9,016 nt of DNA from Lactobacillus delbrueckii (GCA_004556255.1 SFHY01000041.1:1-9016); one strand, 5' to 3'; shown: positions 1 to 5,928, numbered from the stretch's first letter. The notes: generated by a model from the letters alone, not told the origin. Program-made: numbers and translations.

Positions 1-330
1 TTCCGCAAGAAGAAGCGGTCGCTTCACGAGGCAACTGCAAGAAAAGGCAGAAAGCAGCCAAATACGTCATCCAAGCGTAATGAGAAGAATACGAAGCATA
101 CACGTGGCTTGTGGCTAAATGACTACGTTCGTGTGATAGGAAACAATGCCAAGGGCTATGTAAAAGGCTTCAAGTCGAACGGATATTACGTTTATCTGAC
201 AGACGGCTTAGGCAATTACGTGCTAAACAATGGCAAGAATTACATCAATGGACAGCAGTGCCGGTTGATCACGCATAACGGCAACTGGCGAAAAGCAGAG
301 CAAAAGCTTTCTCTGTACGAATTTAAGTAA
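1..330 (+). CDS. iscB: IscB-like RNA-guided nuclease, C-terminal fragment (5' end outside window)
   Basis: The frame is open from base 1 to the stop at 328-330 and gives about 109 residues, so this is the 3' end of a longer gene. A TTG at 109 could start a 73-residue protein, but the reading frame continues upstream without a stop and I see no ribosome binding site there. The visible part begins with a basic stretch (RKKKRSLHEA, then RKGRKQPN) and continues into a small beta-rich domain (residues ~36-100: GLWLNDYVRV, GYVKGF, YYVYLTDGLGNYV, then a final HNGNW). This order resembles the C-terminal target-adjacent-motif-interacting region of IscB proteins, the HNH/RuvC nucleases of IS200/IS605-type elements that use an omega RNA encoded upstream of the gene. 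The HNH and RuvC parts are not in the window, so the assignment rests on recall of the tail only. Codons are more AT-rich than in the genes from 400 onward, in keeping with a mobile origin. The alternative is another RRXRR/HNH-family protein. Confidence 0.6.
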   Translation, partial: FRKKKRSLHEATARKGRKQPNTSSKRNEKNTKHTRGLWLNDYVRVIGNNAKGYVKGFKSNGYYVYLTDGLGNYVLNNGKNYINGQQCRLITHNGNWRKAEQKLSLYEFK

Positions 331-335
331 AAAGA

Positions 336-394
336 GGCTGGCAAGCCCTATCCCTCCACCCATTGAAATAGGTGGAATCCCGGGCTTGCCAGCC
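336..394. repeat. Large interrupted palindrome, probable right end of the IscB-type element
   Basis: A perfect 13-bp inverted repeat (GGCTGGCAAGCCC at 336-348, complement at 382-394) encloses a second 5-bp stem (CCACC 356-360, GGTGG 371-375) with a 10-nt loop. The internal loops are 349-355 and 376-381. It starts five bases after the stop of the IscB-like gene and ends just before the first ybaK codons. IS200/IS605 elements characteristically have subterminal hairpins and make no target duplication, which fits. There is no T-tract after either arm, so it is not a normal intrinsic terminator, although the stem could still slow or stabilise transcripts. The exact element boundary (about 395-402) is inferred from where ybaK similarity resumes. 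Confidence 0.55.
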
Positions 395-815
395 ATTGAT
401 AATCATTGAACTTCCTGAGTCTTCAGCCACCGTGGCCTTGGCCGCCCAGGCCCTGGACACCGAGCCGGACCAGATCGCCAAGACCCTGTCCTTTTTGATC
501 GACGACGCCCCGATCTTAGTCGTTATGGCGGGGGAAGCCAGGACCGACAACCATAAGTACAAGGCCACCTTCCACAAGAAGGCCAAGATGATTCCTTTTG
601 ACCAGGTGGAAGACTATATCGGCCACGCTCCTGGCGGGGTTTGCCCCTTCGCCGTTAAGCCAGGCGTCAAGGTCTACCTAGACGAGTCCCTCAAGCGCCA
701 TGCCGAGGTCTACCCGGCAGCTGGCTCAAGCAACAGCGCTGTCCGCTTGACCATCCCGGCTCTGGAAAAATACTCCGACTACACGGCCTGGGTGGACGTA
801 ACCAAGACAGCTTAA
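372..815 (+). pseudogene. ybaK: YbaK/EbsC-family aminoacyl-tRNA deacylase, 5'-truncated by insertion
   Basis: Proteins of this family hydrolyse mischarged tRNAs in trans, typically Cys-tRNA(Pro) or Ala-tRNA(Pro), in the cytoplasm. From about base 400 the frame reads IIELPESSATVALAAQ, IAKTLSF (with the conserved lysine, residue 37 of the frame), GGVCPF (88-93) and AAGSSNS (116-122), all hallmark segments, and it ends naturally with WVDVTK. The family is usually about 155-165 residues, with roughly 20 residues before the IIEL-like segment; those are missing. The first eight codons of the open frame (GTG at 372) instead come from the right arm of the palindrome. Translation from that GTG would give a 147-residue protein keeping the catalytic segments, but its upstream sequence is a poor ribosome binding site and no promoter is evident. 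I therefore call it a broken gene. The missing 5' part may lie left of the inserted element. Confidence 0.75.
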
Positions 816-840
816 AAGACAAAGACATAAAGATACAGAG

Positions 841-878
841 AAACAAAAAACGCGAACCGGCTGGTTCGCGTTCTCTGT
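841..878 (-). terminator. Stem-loop, intrinsic terminator on the minus strand
   Basis: A perfect 10-bp stem (AACGCGAACC 849-858, complement 863-872) has a 4-nt loop. An outer 6-bp pairing (ACAGAG 835-840 with CTCTGT 873-878) is separated by an A-rich bulge. Read on the minus strand, the hairpin is followed by TTTTTTGTTT, a proper U-tract. On the plus strand, after ybaK, no T-run follows, so it is a weak terminator in that direction. No annotated minus-strand gene feeds into it. Confidence 0.6.
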
Positions 879-974
879 GATGTGAAAAATTACACTGATA
901 ACAATAACAATTTACCACAGATAAAGTTCAGCGTTTGGTGTTACGCTCAACCTAATCGTAATTTTTTCATATTA

Positions 975-1003
975 ATGATAATACTTTCATTTTATCTCGT
1001 AAA
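975..1003 (-). promoter_or_regulatory. Possible minus-strand promoter feeding the 841-878 terminator
   Basis: On the minus strand TTTACG (998-1003) and TATCAT (975-980) are separated by exactly 17 bases, matching 4/6 and 5/6 of the sigma-A consensus. Transcription starting near 968 and stopping at the 849-872 hairpin would give an untranslated RNA of about 125-130 nt. The region is very AT-rich, so a chance match is quite possible. Confidence 0.25.
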
Positions 1004-1063
1004 GTACTAAGGGTATTTTTTTAAAAATACTTGGAAAAATAGGGGAATTTTGAGGAAAAAACG

Positions 1064-1327
1064 ATGGCGGATTTAAGCAAGCTGCGGGACCAGATCGACC
1101 AGGCTGATCAAGATCTGGTCAAGGCCCTGGTTAAAAGATACGACCTGGTCATGGAAGTTGGCCGGGTTAAGCGGGAAAAGGGGCAGGCGGTCTTTGACCC
1201 GAAAAGGGAAGAGCAGGTGTTAGACAAGGTAACGAATTTAGCTCAACGGCCGGAATATGAGGCGGCCTTGCGGGCGGTCTACCAGGAGATCATGGACCAG
1301 GCCAAGCGGCTGGAAGAGGACTTTTAA
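1064..1327 (+). CDS. aroQ: Chorismate mutase, AroQ class, stand-alone
   Basis: It converts chorismate to prephenate, the first committed step to phenylalanine and tyrosine. The 87-residue, all-helical protein has the normal length of a monofunctional AroQ domain. Active-site positions of the E. coli domain are matched: R8 in LRDQID, R25 in VKRYDLV, K36 in EVGRVKREKG, and D45, R48 and E49 in FDPKREEQVL. The C-terminal helix reads IMDQAKRLEE, so the position usually held by catalytic glutamine appears to be glutamate (E84), and the usual serine is alanine (A80). The start follows a GAGG at 1052-1055, eight bases upstream. There are no other aromatic-pathway genes nearby. The MarR gene follows after 61 bp without a visible terminator, so the two may be cotranscribed. 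The family call is secure; activity with the E84 variant is not shown. Confidence 0.88.
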   Translation: MADLSKLRDQIDQADQDLVKALVKRYDLVMEVGRVKREKGQAVFDPKREEQVLDKVTNLAQRPEYEAALRAVYQEIMDQAKRLEEDF

Positions 1328-1388
1328 CCGGCAAAAATGGTAAAATAGGCTCTTAGGTATTGTTGGTAGATTAGGAGCCGAGGAAACG

Positions 1389-1841
1389 ATGGATTTAGGG
1401 TTAAGAGTCAAGAAGATCAATGATTTGATGGCCAAAAGGGGTAACTATGAGCTCAAGAAACTGGGCCTGACCTTTTCACAGTTTCACTGCCTGGTTTATC
1501 TGGAGAAATGCACGGACCAGCAGGCGCCTTTAAAGCAGCTGGAAAACCACTTTGAAGTGGCCCAGGCCACCATGGCCGGGATTGTCGGCCGCTTGGAAGG
1601 CAAGGGCTATGTCAGAAGCCACCTGGCGGAAAGCGACAAGCGGGTGAAGATTGTCTGCTTGACGGATGAGGGCCGGCAGATTTGCGCCAGCGCTAAAAAG
1701 GGGATGCACAAGCTGCAGGAAAAGGTGGAGCAGCTCTACAGCCGGCAAGAACTAAGCCAGCTGGAAAAGTACCTGGACCGTTTGTATGAGCTTTTGGCTG
1801 AGGAAAATCGGGAAGCATGTGAGGAAAAAGATGACCAATAA
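1389..1841 (+). CDS. MarR-family transcriptional regulator
   Basis: This 150-residue winged-helix protein would bind DNA as a dimer in the cytoplasm. Helices before and after the DNA-binding core (residues ~1-45 and ~95-140) would form the dimer interface. The core (47-93) contains LKQLENHFEVAQATMAGIVGRLEGKGYV, with the recognition helix near 57-71. The wing is ESDKRVKIVCLTDEG, where the D-x-R and LTDEG elements are typical of MarR. The ATG at 1389 follows a GAGG at 1380-1383. The gene ends 11 bp inside the next one, an L-asparaginase, so the pair is probably an operon and the asparaginase is a plausible target along with autoregulation. No clear palindromic operator is visible in the 61-bp space before it, and the ligand cannot be told from the sequence. 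Confidence 0.88.
   Translation: MDLGLRVKKINDLMAKRGNYELKKLGLTFSQFHCLVYLEKCTDQQAPLKQLENHFEVAQATMAGIVGRLEGKGYVRSHLAESDKRVKIVCLTDEGRQICASAKKGMHKLQEKVEQLYSRQELSQLEKYLDRLYELLAEENREACEEKDDQ
1821..1827 (+). promoter_or_regulatory. Ribosome binding site that fixes the asparaginase start
   Basis: GAGGAAA, within the last codons of the MarR gene, sits three bases (seven from the GAGG core) before ATG 1831. An upstream in-frame TTG at 1786 would add 15 residues with no family counterpart, so 1831 is preferred. Confidence 0.7.
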
Positions 1842-2838
1842 GAAAATATTGTTGCTGTCGACTGGGGGGACGATCGCGTCCGTGGCTTCAGAAGAAGGCT
1901 TGATCCCGGGCCAGTCGGGGGCGGAACTGCTCCATACTTTGGGCGGCTTGCCTTATGAAGTCGAGGTCAAGGACATTTTGTCTTTGGACTCTTCCAACAT
2001 CCAGCCGGAAGAGTGGGCTTTTATCGCCGAACAGATTTACAAATTGCGCCGGGGCTTTGACGGTATCGTCGTCTCCCACGGGACTGACACCATGGCTTAC
2101 ACGGCGTCTATGCTCACCTTTATGTTGCAGGGGATTGACTTGCCCGTCGTTCTAACCGGGAGCCAGGTGCCCATGCAGGCCATCTTAAGCGATGCACCGG
2201 ATAACCTCCGGGTCGCTTTTGCCGCGGCCGCAACCTGCAAGCCGGGGATCTATATTGCCTTTAACCGGCAGATCATGCGGGGCTGCCGCTGCGTTAAGAT
2301 CCGGACGACTGGTTTTGATGCCTTCAAGAGCATCAATGTTGACCCGGTGGCTATGGTGACTTCAGACGGCATCGACATCAAGCACAAGGACTTTGAGTAC
2401 GTGCCTAGCGAGCATGCCATCTGCACTTTGAATACCAAGGTGGAGACCCAGGTGGCCATGATCAAGCTTTTCCCAGGCTTTGACCCGGCAGTTTTATCTG
2501 CCATGGTTGACAGCGGGGTCAAGGGGATTGTCATCGAAGCCTATGGCCTCGGCGGCATGAACTACATGCGGCGGAACATGGTTAAGGCGATCGGAGAGAT
2601 CATCAAGCGGGGAGTACCTGTGGTGGCCTGCAGCCAGTGTTTGTACGAACGGACTGACCTGACTAAGTATGAGGTTGGCCGGGCGGCTATGCTGGAAGGG
2701 GCGATCAGCGGCCGGGACATGACCAGTGAAAGTGCTGTAACTAAGCTGATGTGGGCCCTGGGCCAGGGGATGGACTTAGACGACGTCCGGGCCTTCTTTA
2801 ACAAGGATATTGCCGGTGAGGTAACCATCACCGATTAA
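1831..2838 (+). CDS. ansA: L-asparaginase, type I (cytoplasmic)
   Basis: It hydrolyses L-asparagine to aspartate and ammonia. The protein has 335 residues, the usual length, and no signal peptide, which fits the cytoplasmic type I class. Catalytic features are all present: TGGTIAS with T14 (nucleophile), S54 in the SLDSSN segment, HGTDTM with T85 and D86, and K156 in CVKIRTTGFDAF. The C-terminal domain (~215-335) carries GIVIEAYGLGGMN and VVACSQC, normal for the family. It overlaps the upstream MarR gene by 11 bp and is followed directly by a terminator, making a two-gene unit. Catalytic residues are assigned from memory of the E. coli enzymes; the substrate (asparagine, possibly some glutamine) is inferred from the family. 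Confidence 0.93.
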   Translation: MTNKKILLLSTGGTIASVASEEGLIPGQSGAELLHTLGGLPYEVEVKDILSLDSSNIQPEEWAFIAEQIYKLRRGFDGIVVSHGTDTMAYTASMLTFMLQGIDLPVVLTGSQVPMQAILSDAPDNLRVAFAAAATCKPGIYIAFNRQIMRGCRCVKIRTTGFDAFKSINVDPVAMVTSDGIDIKHKDFEYVPSEHAICTLNTKVETQVAMIKLFPGFDPAVLSAMVDSGVKGIVIEAYGLGGMNYMRRNMVKAIGEIIKRGVPVVACSQCLYERTDLTKYEVGRAAMLEGAISGRDMTSESAVTKLMWALGQGMDLDDVRAFFNKDIAGEVTITD

Positions 2839-2868
2839 GCTGCCGTAAAGCAGCTTTTTTATTTTTTT
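2837..2868 (+). terminator. Intrinsic terminator of the marR-ansA unit
   Basis: A 7-bp stem (AAGCTGC 2837-2843, GCAGCTT 2850-2856) begins within the asparaginase stop codon, has a 6-nt loop, and is followed by TTTTATTTTTTT. Confidence 0.85.
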
Positions 2869-2908
2869 CTCTTTGTTTTCATTTTTACTTTTGTTTTCTT
2901 TTCACTCT

Positions 2909-2922
2909 TAAAAGCGCTATCA
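2909..2922 (+). promoter_or_regulatory. cre-like catabolite control site
   Basis: TAAAAGCGCTATCA matches the CcpA box TGNAANCGNWNNCA at every fixed position except the second (A for G). It lies 36 bp before the Cof phosphatase start and overlaps a possible -10 (TATCAT 2918-2923), where CcpA binding would repress. A single match of this length can occur by chance. Confidence 0.4.
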
Positions 2923-2944
2923 TGGTGGTAGAAAAATGATGAGC

Positions 2945-2951
2945 AAGGAGG
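2945..2951 (+). promoter_or_regulatory. Ribosome binding site deciding between two start codons
   Basis: AAGGAGG lies four bases before ATG 2956 and seven before the next in-frame ATG at 2959. The second spacing is nearer the optimum, and family proteins normally begin MIKLIASDLD, so 2959 is preferred. Confidence 0.65.
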
Positions 2952-2958
2952 AAAAATG

Positions 2959-3786
2959 ATGATCAAACTGATTGCCAGCGACTTAGATGAGACCTTGCTG
3001 GGGCCGGGCAGCCGGGTAGTAGAGGAAAATCTGCGGGCTATTAAAAAATGCCAGGAACTGGGCATCAAATTCGTGCCCGCTACAGGGCGCGGCTTTTACT
3101 CTTTAAGGCAGACGCTAGAAGAACTGGGCCAGGCAGACCAGGCCGGCCAGTACACGATTTGTTACAACGGCGGGGCGGTTTTTGAAAACAAGGGGCCGCG
3201 CTTGATCTCCTTTACCGGGATGGACGGGGACCTGGTTGAGGAAATCTTCAAACGGGGGCAGGAATTAGGTCTGGGGATGCATATCTACACTGAGGACCAG
3301 GTTTACGGCTACCAGCTTACGCAAGAAGAGATCGATTTTTGCAAGGGCCGGGCCGATTTCGCGGCTTTGCCAGGCGGGGACTTGACGGCCTTGCGGGCTA
3401 GCGGGGCCCGTTTTGCCAAGATTCTCTACGTCGATACTGATTTTCCCCGCTTGAAAAAATTGCGGAAGGACCTGGCGGATTTTGAAAAAGTCAGTGAGAT
3501 GAGCTTTTCCTCCAACCGCTATCTGGAATTCAACCCGCCCGAGGTGAACAAGGGGACGGGCCTGAAGAAACTGTGCCAGGAGCTGGGCTATCAGCTGGAT
3601 GAAACCATGGCGATCGGGGACAGCTTCAATGACCTGGCCATGATCAAGGCAGCCGGCACCGGCGTCGGGGTGGCCAATGTCAGCCCGGAAATGCGGGCTG
3701 ACTGCGATAAGATTACGGAGAAGATCTTTGACCAGGGGGCGGTGGCGGAAGCGATCGACCGCTGGGCTTTGCCAGATTATGAGTAA
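2959..3786 (+). CDS. Cof-type HAD-IIB family phosphatase
   Basis: This is a cytoplasmic magnesium-dependent phosphatase, probably acting on sugar phosphates or small phosphorylated metabolites. The 275 residues show all four HAD motifs in order: DLDET (D8 nucleophile, D10 acid/base), ATGR (T42), K198 in NKGTGLKKL, and GDSFND (D221, D225). The region ~80-190 between motifs II and III is the type IIB cap. The residue after the second aspartate is glutamate (E11) where glycine is usual (DLDGT), a minor variant. Start 2959 is chosen over 2956 by ribosome binding site spacing. The gene stands alone: a terminator precedes it and the following gene has its own promoter. A cre-like site upstream suggests carbon control. 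The substrate cannot be deduced. Confidence 0.9.
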   Translation: MIKLIASDLDETLLGPGSRVVEENLRAIKKCQELGIKFVPATGRGFYSLRQTLEELGQADQAGQYTICYNGGAVFENKGPRLISFTGMDGDLVEEIFKRGQELGLGMHIYTEDQVYGYQLTQEEIDFCKGRADFAALPGGDLTALRASGARFAKILYVDTDFPRLKKLRKDLADFEKVSEMSFSSNRYLEFNPPEVNKGTGLKKLCQELGYQLDETMAIGDSFNDLAMIKAAGTGVGVANVSPEMRADCDKITEKIFDQGAVAEAIDRWALPDYE

Positions 3787-3815
3787 GAAAAAACTTTTTA
3801 ATTTTTCCTTTAGAA

Positions 3816-3824
3816 TGATATAAT
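3816..3824 (+). promoter_or_regulatory. Extended -10 promoter of mscL
   Basis: TGATATAAT is a perfect extended -10 (TG, one base, TATAAT). The -35 position holds only a T-rich sequence. Transcription would begin near 3831, giving a leader of about 40 nt. That leader contains an 8-bp inverted repeat (TAATTTAT 3833-3840, ATAAATTA 3848-3855), which could be an operator or a weak hairpin. Confidence 0.6.
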
Positions 3825-3871
3825 TGATTAGTTAATTTATATAAGCGATAAATTATATTTGGGAGTATCCT

Positions 3872-4348
3872 ATGCCAAAGCGAATTAATCTGCCAGACGG
3901 CCAGCAGGCTGTCGAATCTACTAAGGGCTTCTTCGGGGAGTTCAAGGCCTTCATCTCTAAGGGCAACGTGATGGACATGGCCGTTGGTATCATCATCGGC
4001 GGTGCCTTCACCACCATCGTCAAGTCCCTGGTCAGCGACATCATCAGTCCGCTTTTAGGTCTGGTCGGTGGGATGAATTTTGACCAGTTCTCACTAAAAT
4101 TTGCCGGGGTAACCCTGGCTTACGGGAAGTTCTTGACCGCGGTCATCAACTTCTTGATGATGGCCTTTGTCCTGTTCTTGATCGTCAAGGCCTTCAACCG
4201 GGCCGGGTCCTTGATCAAGAAGGAAGAAGAGGTTGAAGAAGAAGCAACGACCAAGGTCTGCCCTTACTGTAAGAGCGAGATCGACATCGAAGCCAGCCGC
4301 TGCCCGATGTGTACGTCACAATTGGAAGAAGAACTGGCTGAACAATAA
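3872..4348 (+). CDS. mscL: Large-conductance mechanosensitive channel MscL with C-terminal zinc ribbon
   Basis: A pentameric membrane channel that opens under membrane tension to release solutes on osmotic downshock. The core is recognisable: amphipathic N-terminal helix FFGEFKAFISKGNVMDMAVG (20-39), first membrane helix ~35-63 with the GIIIGGAF pore segment, periplasmic loop ~65-85, second membrane helix ~86-107, then a charged acidic linker. At 158 residues it is longer than the usual 120-135. About 18 residues precede the normal start, and the C-terminus carries CPYC (130-133) and CPMC (144-147) ten residues apart, a Cys4 zinc-ribbon pattern. The ATG at 3872 follows GGGAG at 3861-3865. It has its own promoter and ends at a bidirectional terminator, so it is monocistronic. 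The channel call is secure; zinc binding is inferred from the cysteine pattern. Confidence 0.93.
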   Translation: MPKRINLPDGQQAVESTKGFFGEFKAFISKGNVMDMAVGIIIGGAFTTIVKSLVSDIISPLLGLVGGMNFDQFSLKFAGVTLAYGKFLTAVINFLMMAFVLFLIVKAFNRAGSLIKKEEEVEEEATTKVCPYCKSEIDIEASRCPMCTSQLEEELAEQ

Positions 4349-4363
4349 AATAGCAGGCAAAAG

Positions 4364-4400
4364 AAAACGAAGCTGCTCTACTTGAGCAACTTCGTTTTTT
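4364..4400. terminator. Bidirectional terminator between mscL and pncB
   Basis: A 15-bp stem with one C-A mismatch (4364-4378 with 4384-4398) and a 5-nt loop. The plus strand ends in TTTTTT and the minus strand in TTTTCTTTT, so it serves both convergent genes. Confidence 0.88.
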
Positions 4401-4423
4401 GCTTATGCAATTAAAGCGGTGAC

Positions 4424-5860
4424 TTACTTAAGCTTGTGGTCCTTGATCATCTTGGCTTGCAGGTCAGCCAGGGCAGGAGTCAGGTAGACCGGGTAGCGGT
4501 CCGGGTTAAGCAGTCTTTGGGTTTCTTCTGGCAGTTCAGCCAGCTTTTCGTACATGTGCTTTTGAATCTTGAAGGTGTCGGTTTCGATGGACTTGGCCTT
4601 TGGGCCGACAACGACCTGGGTCAAGAGGACGGCGTCGAAGTCCTTCAAGTTGGCTTCAGTTTCAGTCATCATTGGGTCCATGTTAATGCCGACAAATTCT
4701 TCTGGCAAGCTTTCATCAGCCAGGGCGATGACGTCCGCGAAGGCGTTCTTGGTCCCCTTGTGGTAGAGGCGGTAAGCCTTCTTTTCACCAGGCAGGGTGA
4801 CCTTTTCCTTGGAGTTGGACAGCTTGATCTTTGGCTGCCATTCCCCGTCGCCAATCTTCAAAGCGGCCAGCTTGAAGACCCCGCTCAGAACCGGTGAGCT
4901 GGAGCTGGTGATCAATTGTTCACCAACGCCGAAGCTGTCAAGCGGAGCGCCTTCTTGGAGAAGGGAGTGGATGACGTTTTCGTTCAAGGCGTTGGATGCA
5001 GTGATGGTTGCTTCCGGGAAGCCGGCGTCGTCCATCATCTTGCGGGCCTTGCGGGACAACTTAGCGATGTCACCGGAGTCGATCCGGATGCCGAACTTCT
5101 TGTGGCCCTTGGCGCGGAGCTCCTTGAAGACCTTGATGGCATTAGGCACGCCGCTAGTTAAGACGTCGTAAGTGTCGACCAAAAGCAGGGCGTTGTCCGG
5201 GTAGACTTCAGCCCACTTTTCAAAGGCTTCAAGTTCAGTTGGGTAGCTTTGAACCCAGGCGTGGGCCATGGTGCCGGCAACCGGGATGTTGTACTTGGCT
5301 GCTGACAAGACGTTGCTGGTTGACCCGCAGCCGCCGATAACGGCAGCTCTGGCGCCCAGAACGGAAGCGTCCGGACCTTGGGCCCGGCGGGCACCGAATT
5401 CCATGACTGGCCGGCCAGCCGCAGCCAGGTTGATCCGGCGGGACTTGGTGGCGATCAGGGATTGGTGGTTGATCAAGTTAAGGACGAAGGTTTCCAGCAA
5501 TTGACATTGAATCAAAGGCCCCTTGACCGTCAGGATTGGCACCCGCGGGAAGACCGGGGTGCCTTCTGGAATCGCGTAAACGACGCAGTCGAAGGTCATG
5601 GTTTCCAGGTAGGAAACGAATTCATCGCTGAAGAGCTTGAGGGACTTTAGGTAGTCGATGTCTTCCTTGGTGTAGTGGAAGCCCCGCAGCTGTTCAACGA
5701 CTTGTTCCAGGCCGGCGGAGACGACGAAGCTGCCGTTGTCCGGAACAGTCCGGTAAAAGACGTCGAAGACGGCTTCGGTATCTCTTGGCAGGGTTTCAAA
5801 GTAGCCGTTTGCCATTGAGAATTCGTACAGGTCAGTAATTAACGCGTGTGATAAAGACAT
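4424..5860 (-). CDS. pncB: Nicotinate phosphoribosyltransferase
   Basis: It joins nicotinate to PRPP to form nicotinate mononucleotide, the entry step of NAD salvage (Preiss-Handler pathway), in the cytoplasm. The 478 residues match the Gram-positive enzyme length. Key segments: TDLYEFSMANGYF (10-21), the FGARRAQGPDASVLGARAA stretch (155-173), GTMAHAWVQ with H200 (the expected phosphohistidine), LLVDTYDVL (226-234) and IRIDSGDI (259-265), normal phosphate and PRPP binding parts of the type II fold. It lies 68 bp downstream of pncA on the same strand with no terminator between, so cotranscription is likely, though a separate promoter is possible. The start has no strong ribosome binding site: the closest is AGAAAG about 14 bases upstream. 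Operator-like repeats lie between pncA and this gene. Confidence 0.95.
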   Translation of the reverse strand: MSLSHALITDLYEFSMANGYFETLPRDTEAVFDVFYRTVPDNGSFVVSAGLEQVVEQLRGFHYTKEDIDYLKSLKLFSDEFVSYLETMTFDCVVYAIPEGTPVFPRVPILTVKGPLIQCQLLETFVLNLINHQSLIATKSRRINLAAAGRPVMEFGARRAQGPDASVLGARAAVIGGCGSTSNVLSAAKYNIPVAGTMAHAWVQSYPTELEAFEKWAEVYPDNALLLVDTYDVLTSGVPNAIKVFKELRAKGHKKFGIRIDSGDIAKLSRKARKMMDDAGFPEATITASNALNENVIHSLLQEGAPLDSFGVGEQLITSSSSPVLSGVFKLAALKIGDGEWQPKIKLSNSKEKVTLPGEKKAYRLYHKGTKNAFADVIALADESLPEEFVGINMDPMMTETEANLKDFDAVLLTQVVVGPKAKSIETDTFKIQKHMYEKLAELPEETQRLLNPDRYPVYLTPALADLQAKMIKDHKLK

Positions 5861-5884
5861 AGTGTAAAAATCTGCTTTCTCAAA

Positions 5885-5920
5885 AATATAACTGTTAAAA
5901 GTAAAAATAAAAACTTAAAC
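5885..5920 (-). promoter_or_regulatory. Possible pncB promoter and operator region
   Basis: On the minus strand, TATATT (5885-5890) sits 17 bases after TTTTTA, a plausible but weak promoter. The same stretch contains TACTTTTAACA (5893-5903 on the minus strand), identical to an 11-mer just before pncA. Plus-strand 5900-5915 contains AGTAAAAATAAAAACTT, resembling the palindrome at 6539-6557. Promoter and operator would overlap, as in a repressor-controlled gene. Confidence 0.35.
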
Positions 5921-5928
5921 GGTAAAGG

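Noticed and set aside
323..586. Minus-strand frame of 87 codons over the palindrome and ybaK
   Set aside because: It runs antisense to clear ybaK-family coding sequence and through the palindrome, with no domain or ribosome binding site.
816..1063. Possible riboswitch or T-box leader before the chorismate mutase gene
   Set aside because: No T-box GGTGG-type sequence, no competing terminator next to the gene, and no known aptamer pattern; the only strong hairpin faces the other strand.
1786..1830. Upstream TTG start for the asparaginase, adding 15 residues
   Set aside because: The added residues lie inside the MarR gene and have no family counterpart; ATG 1831 has a well-placed GAGG and gives the normal N-terminus.
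3784..3815. A/T-rich stretch after the Cof gene as a terminator
   Set aside because: The AAAAA/TTTTT pairing has no GC stem, so it is not a credible intrinsic terminator.
4436..5650. Several long plus-strand frames across pncB
   Set aside because: They are antisense to a secure, full-length pncB gene and arise from its GC-rich third positions; none has a ribosome binding site or a recognisable product.
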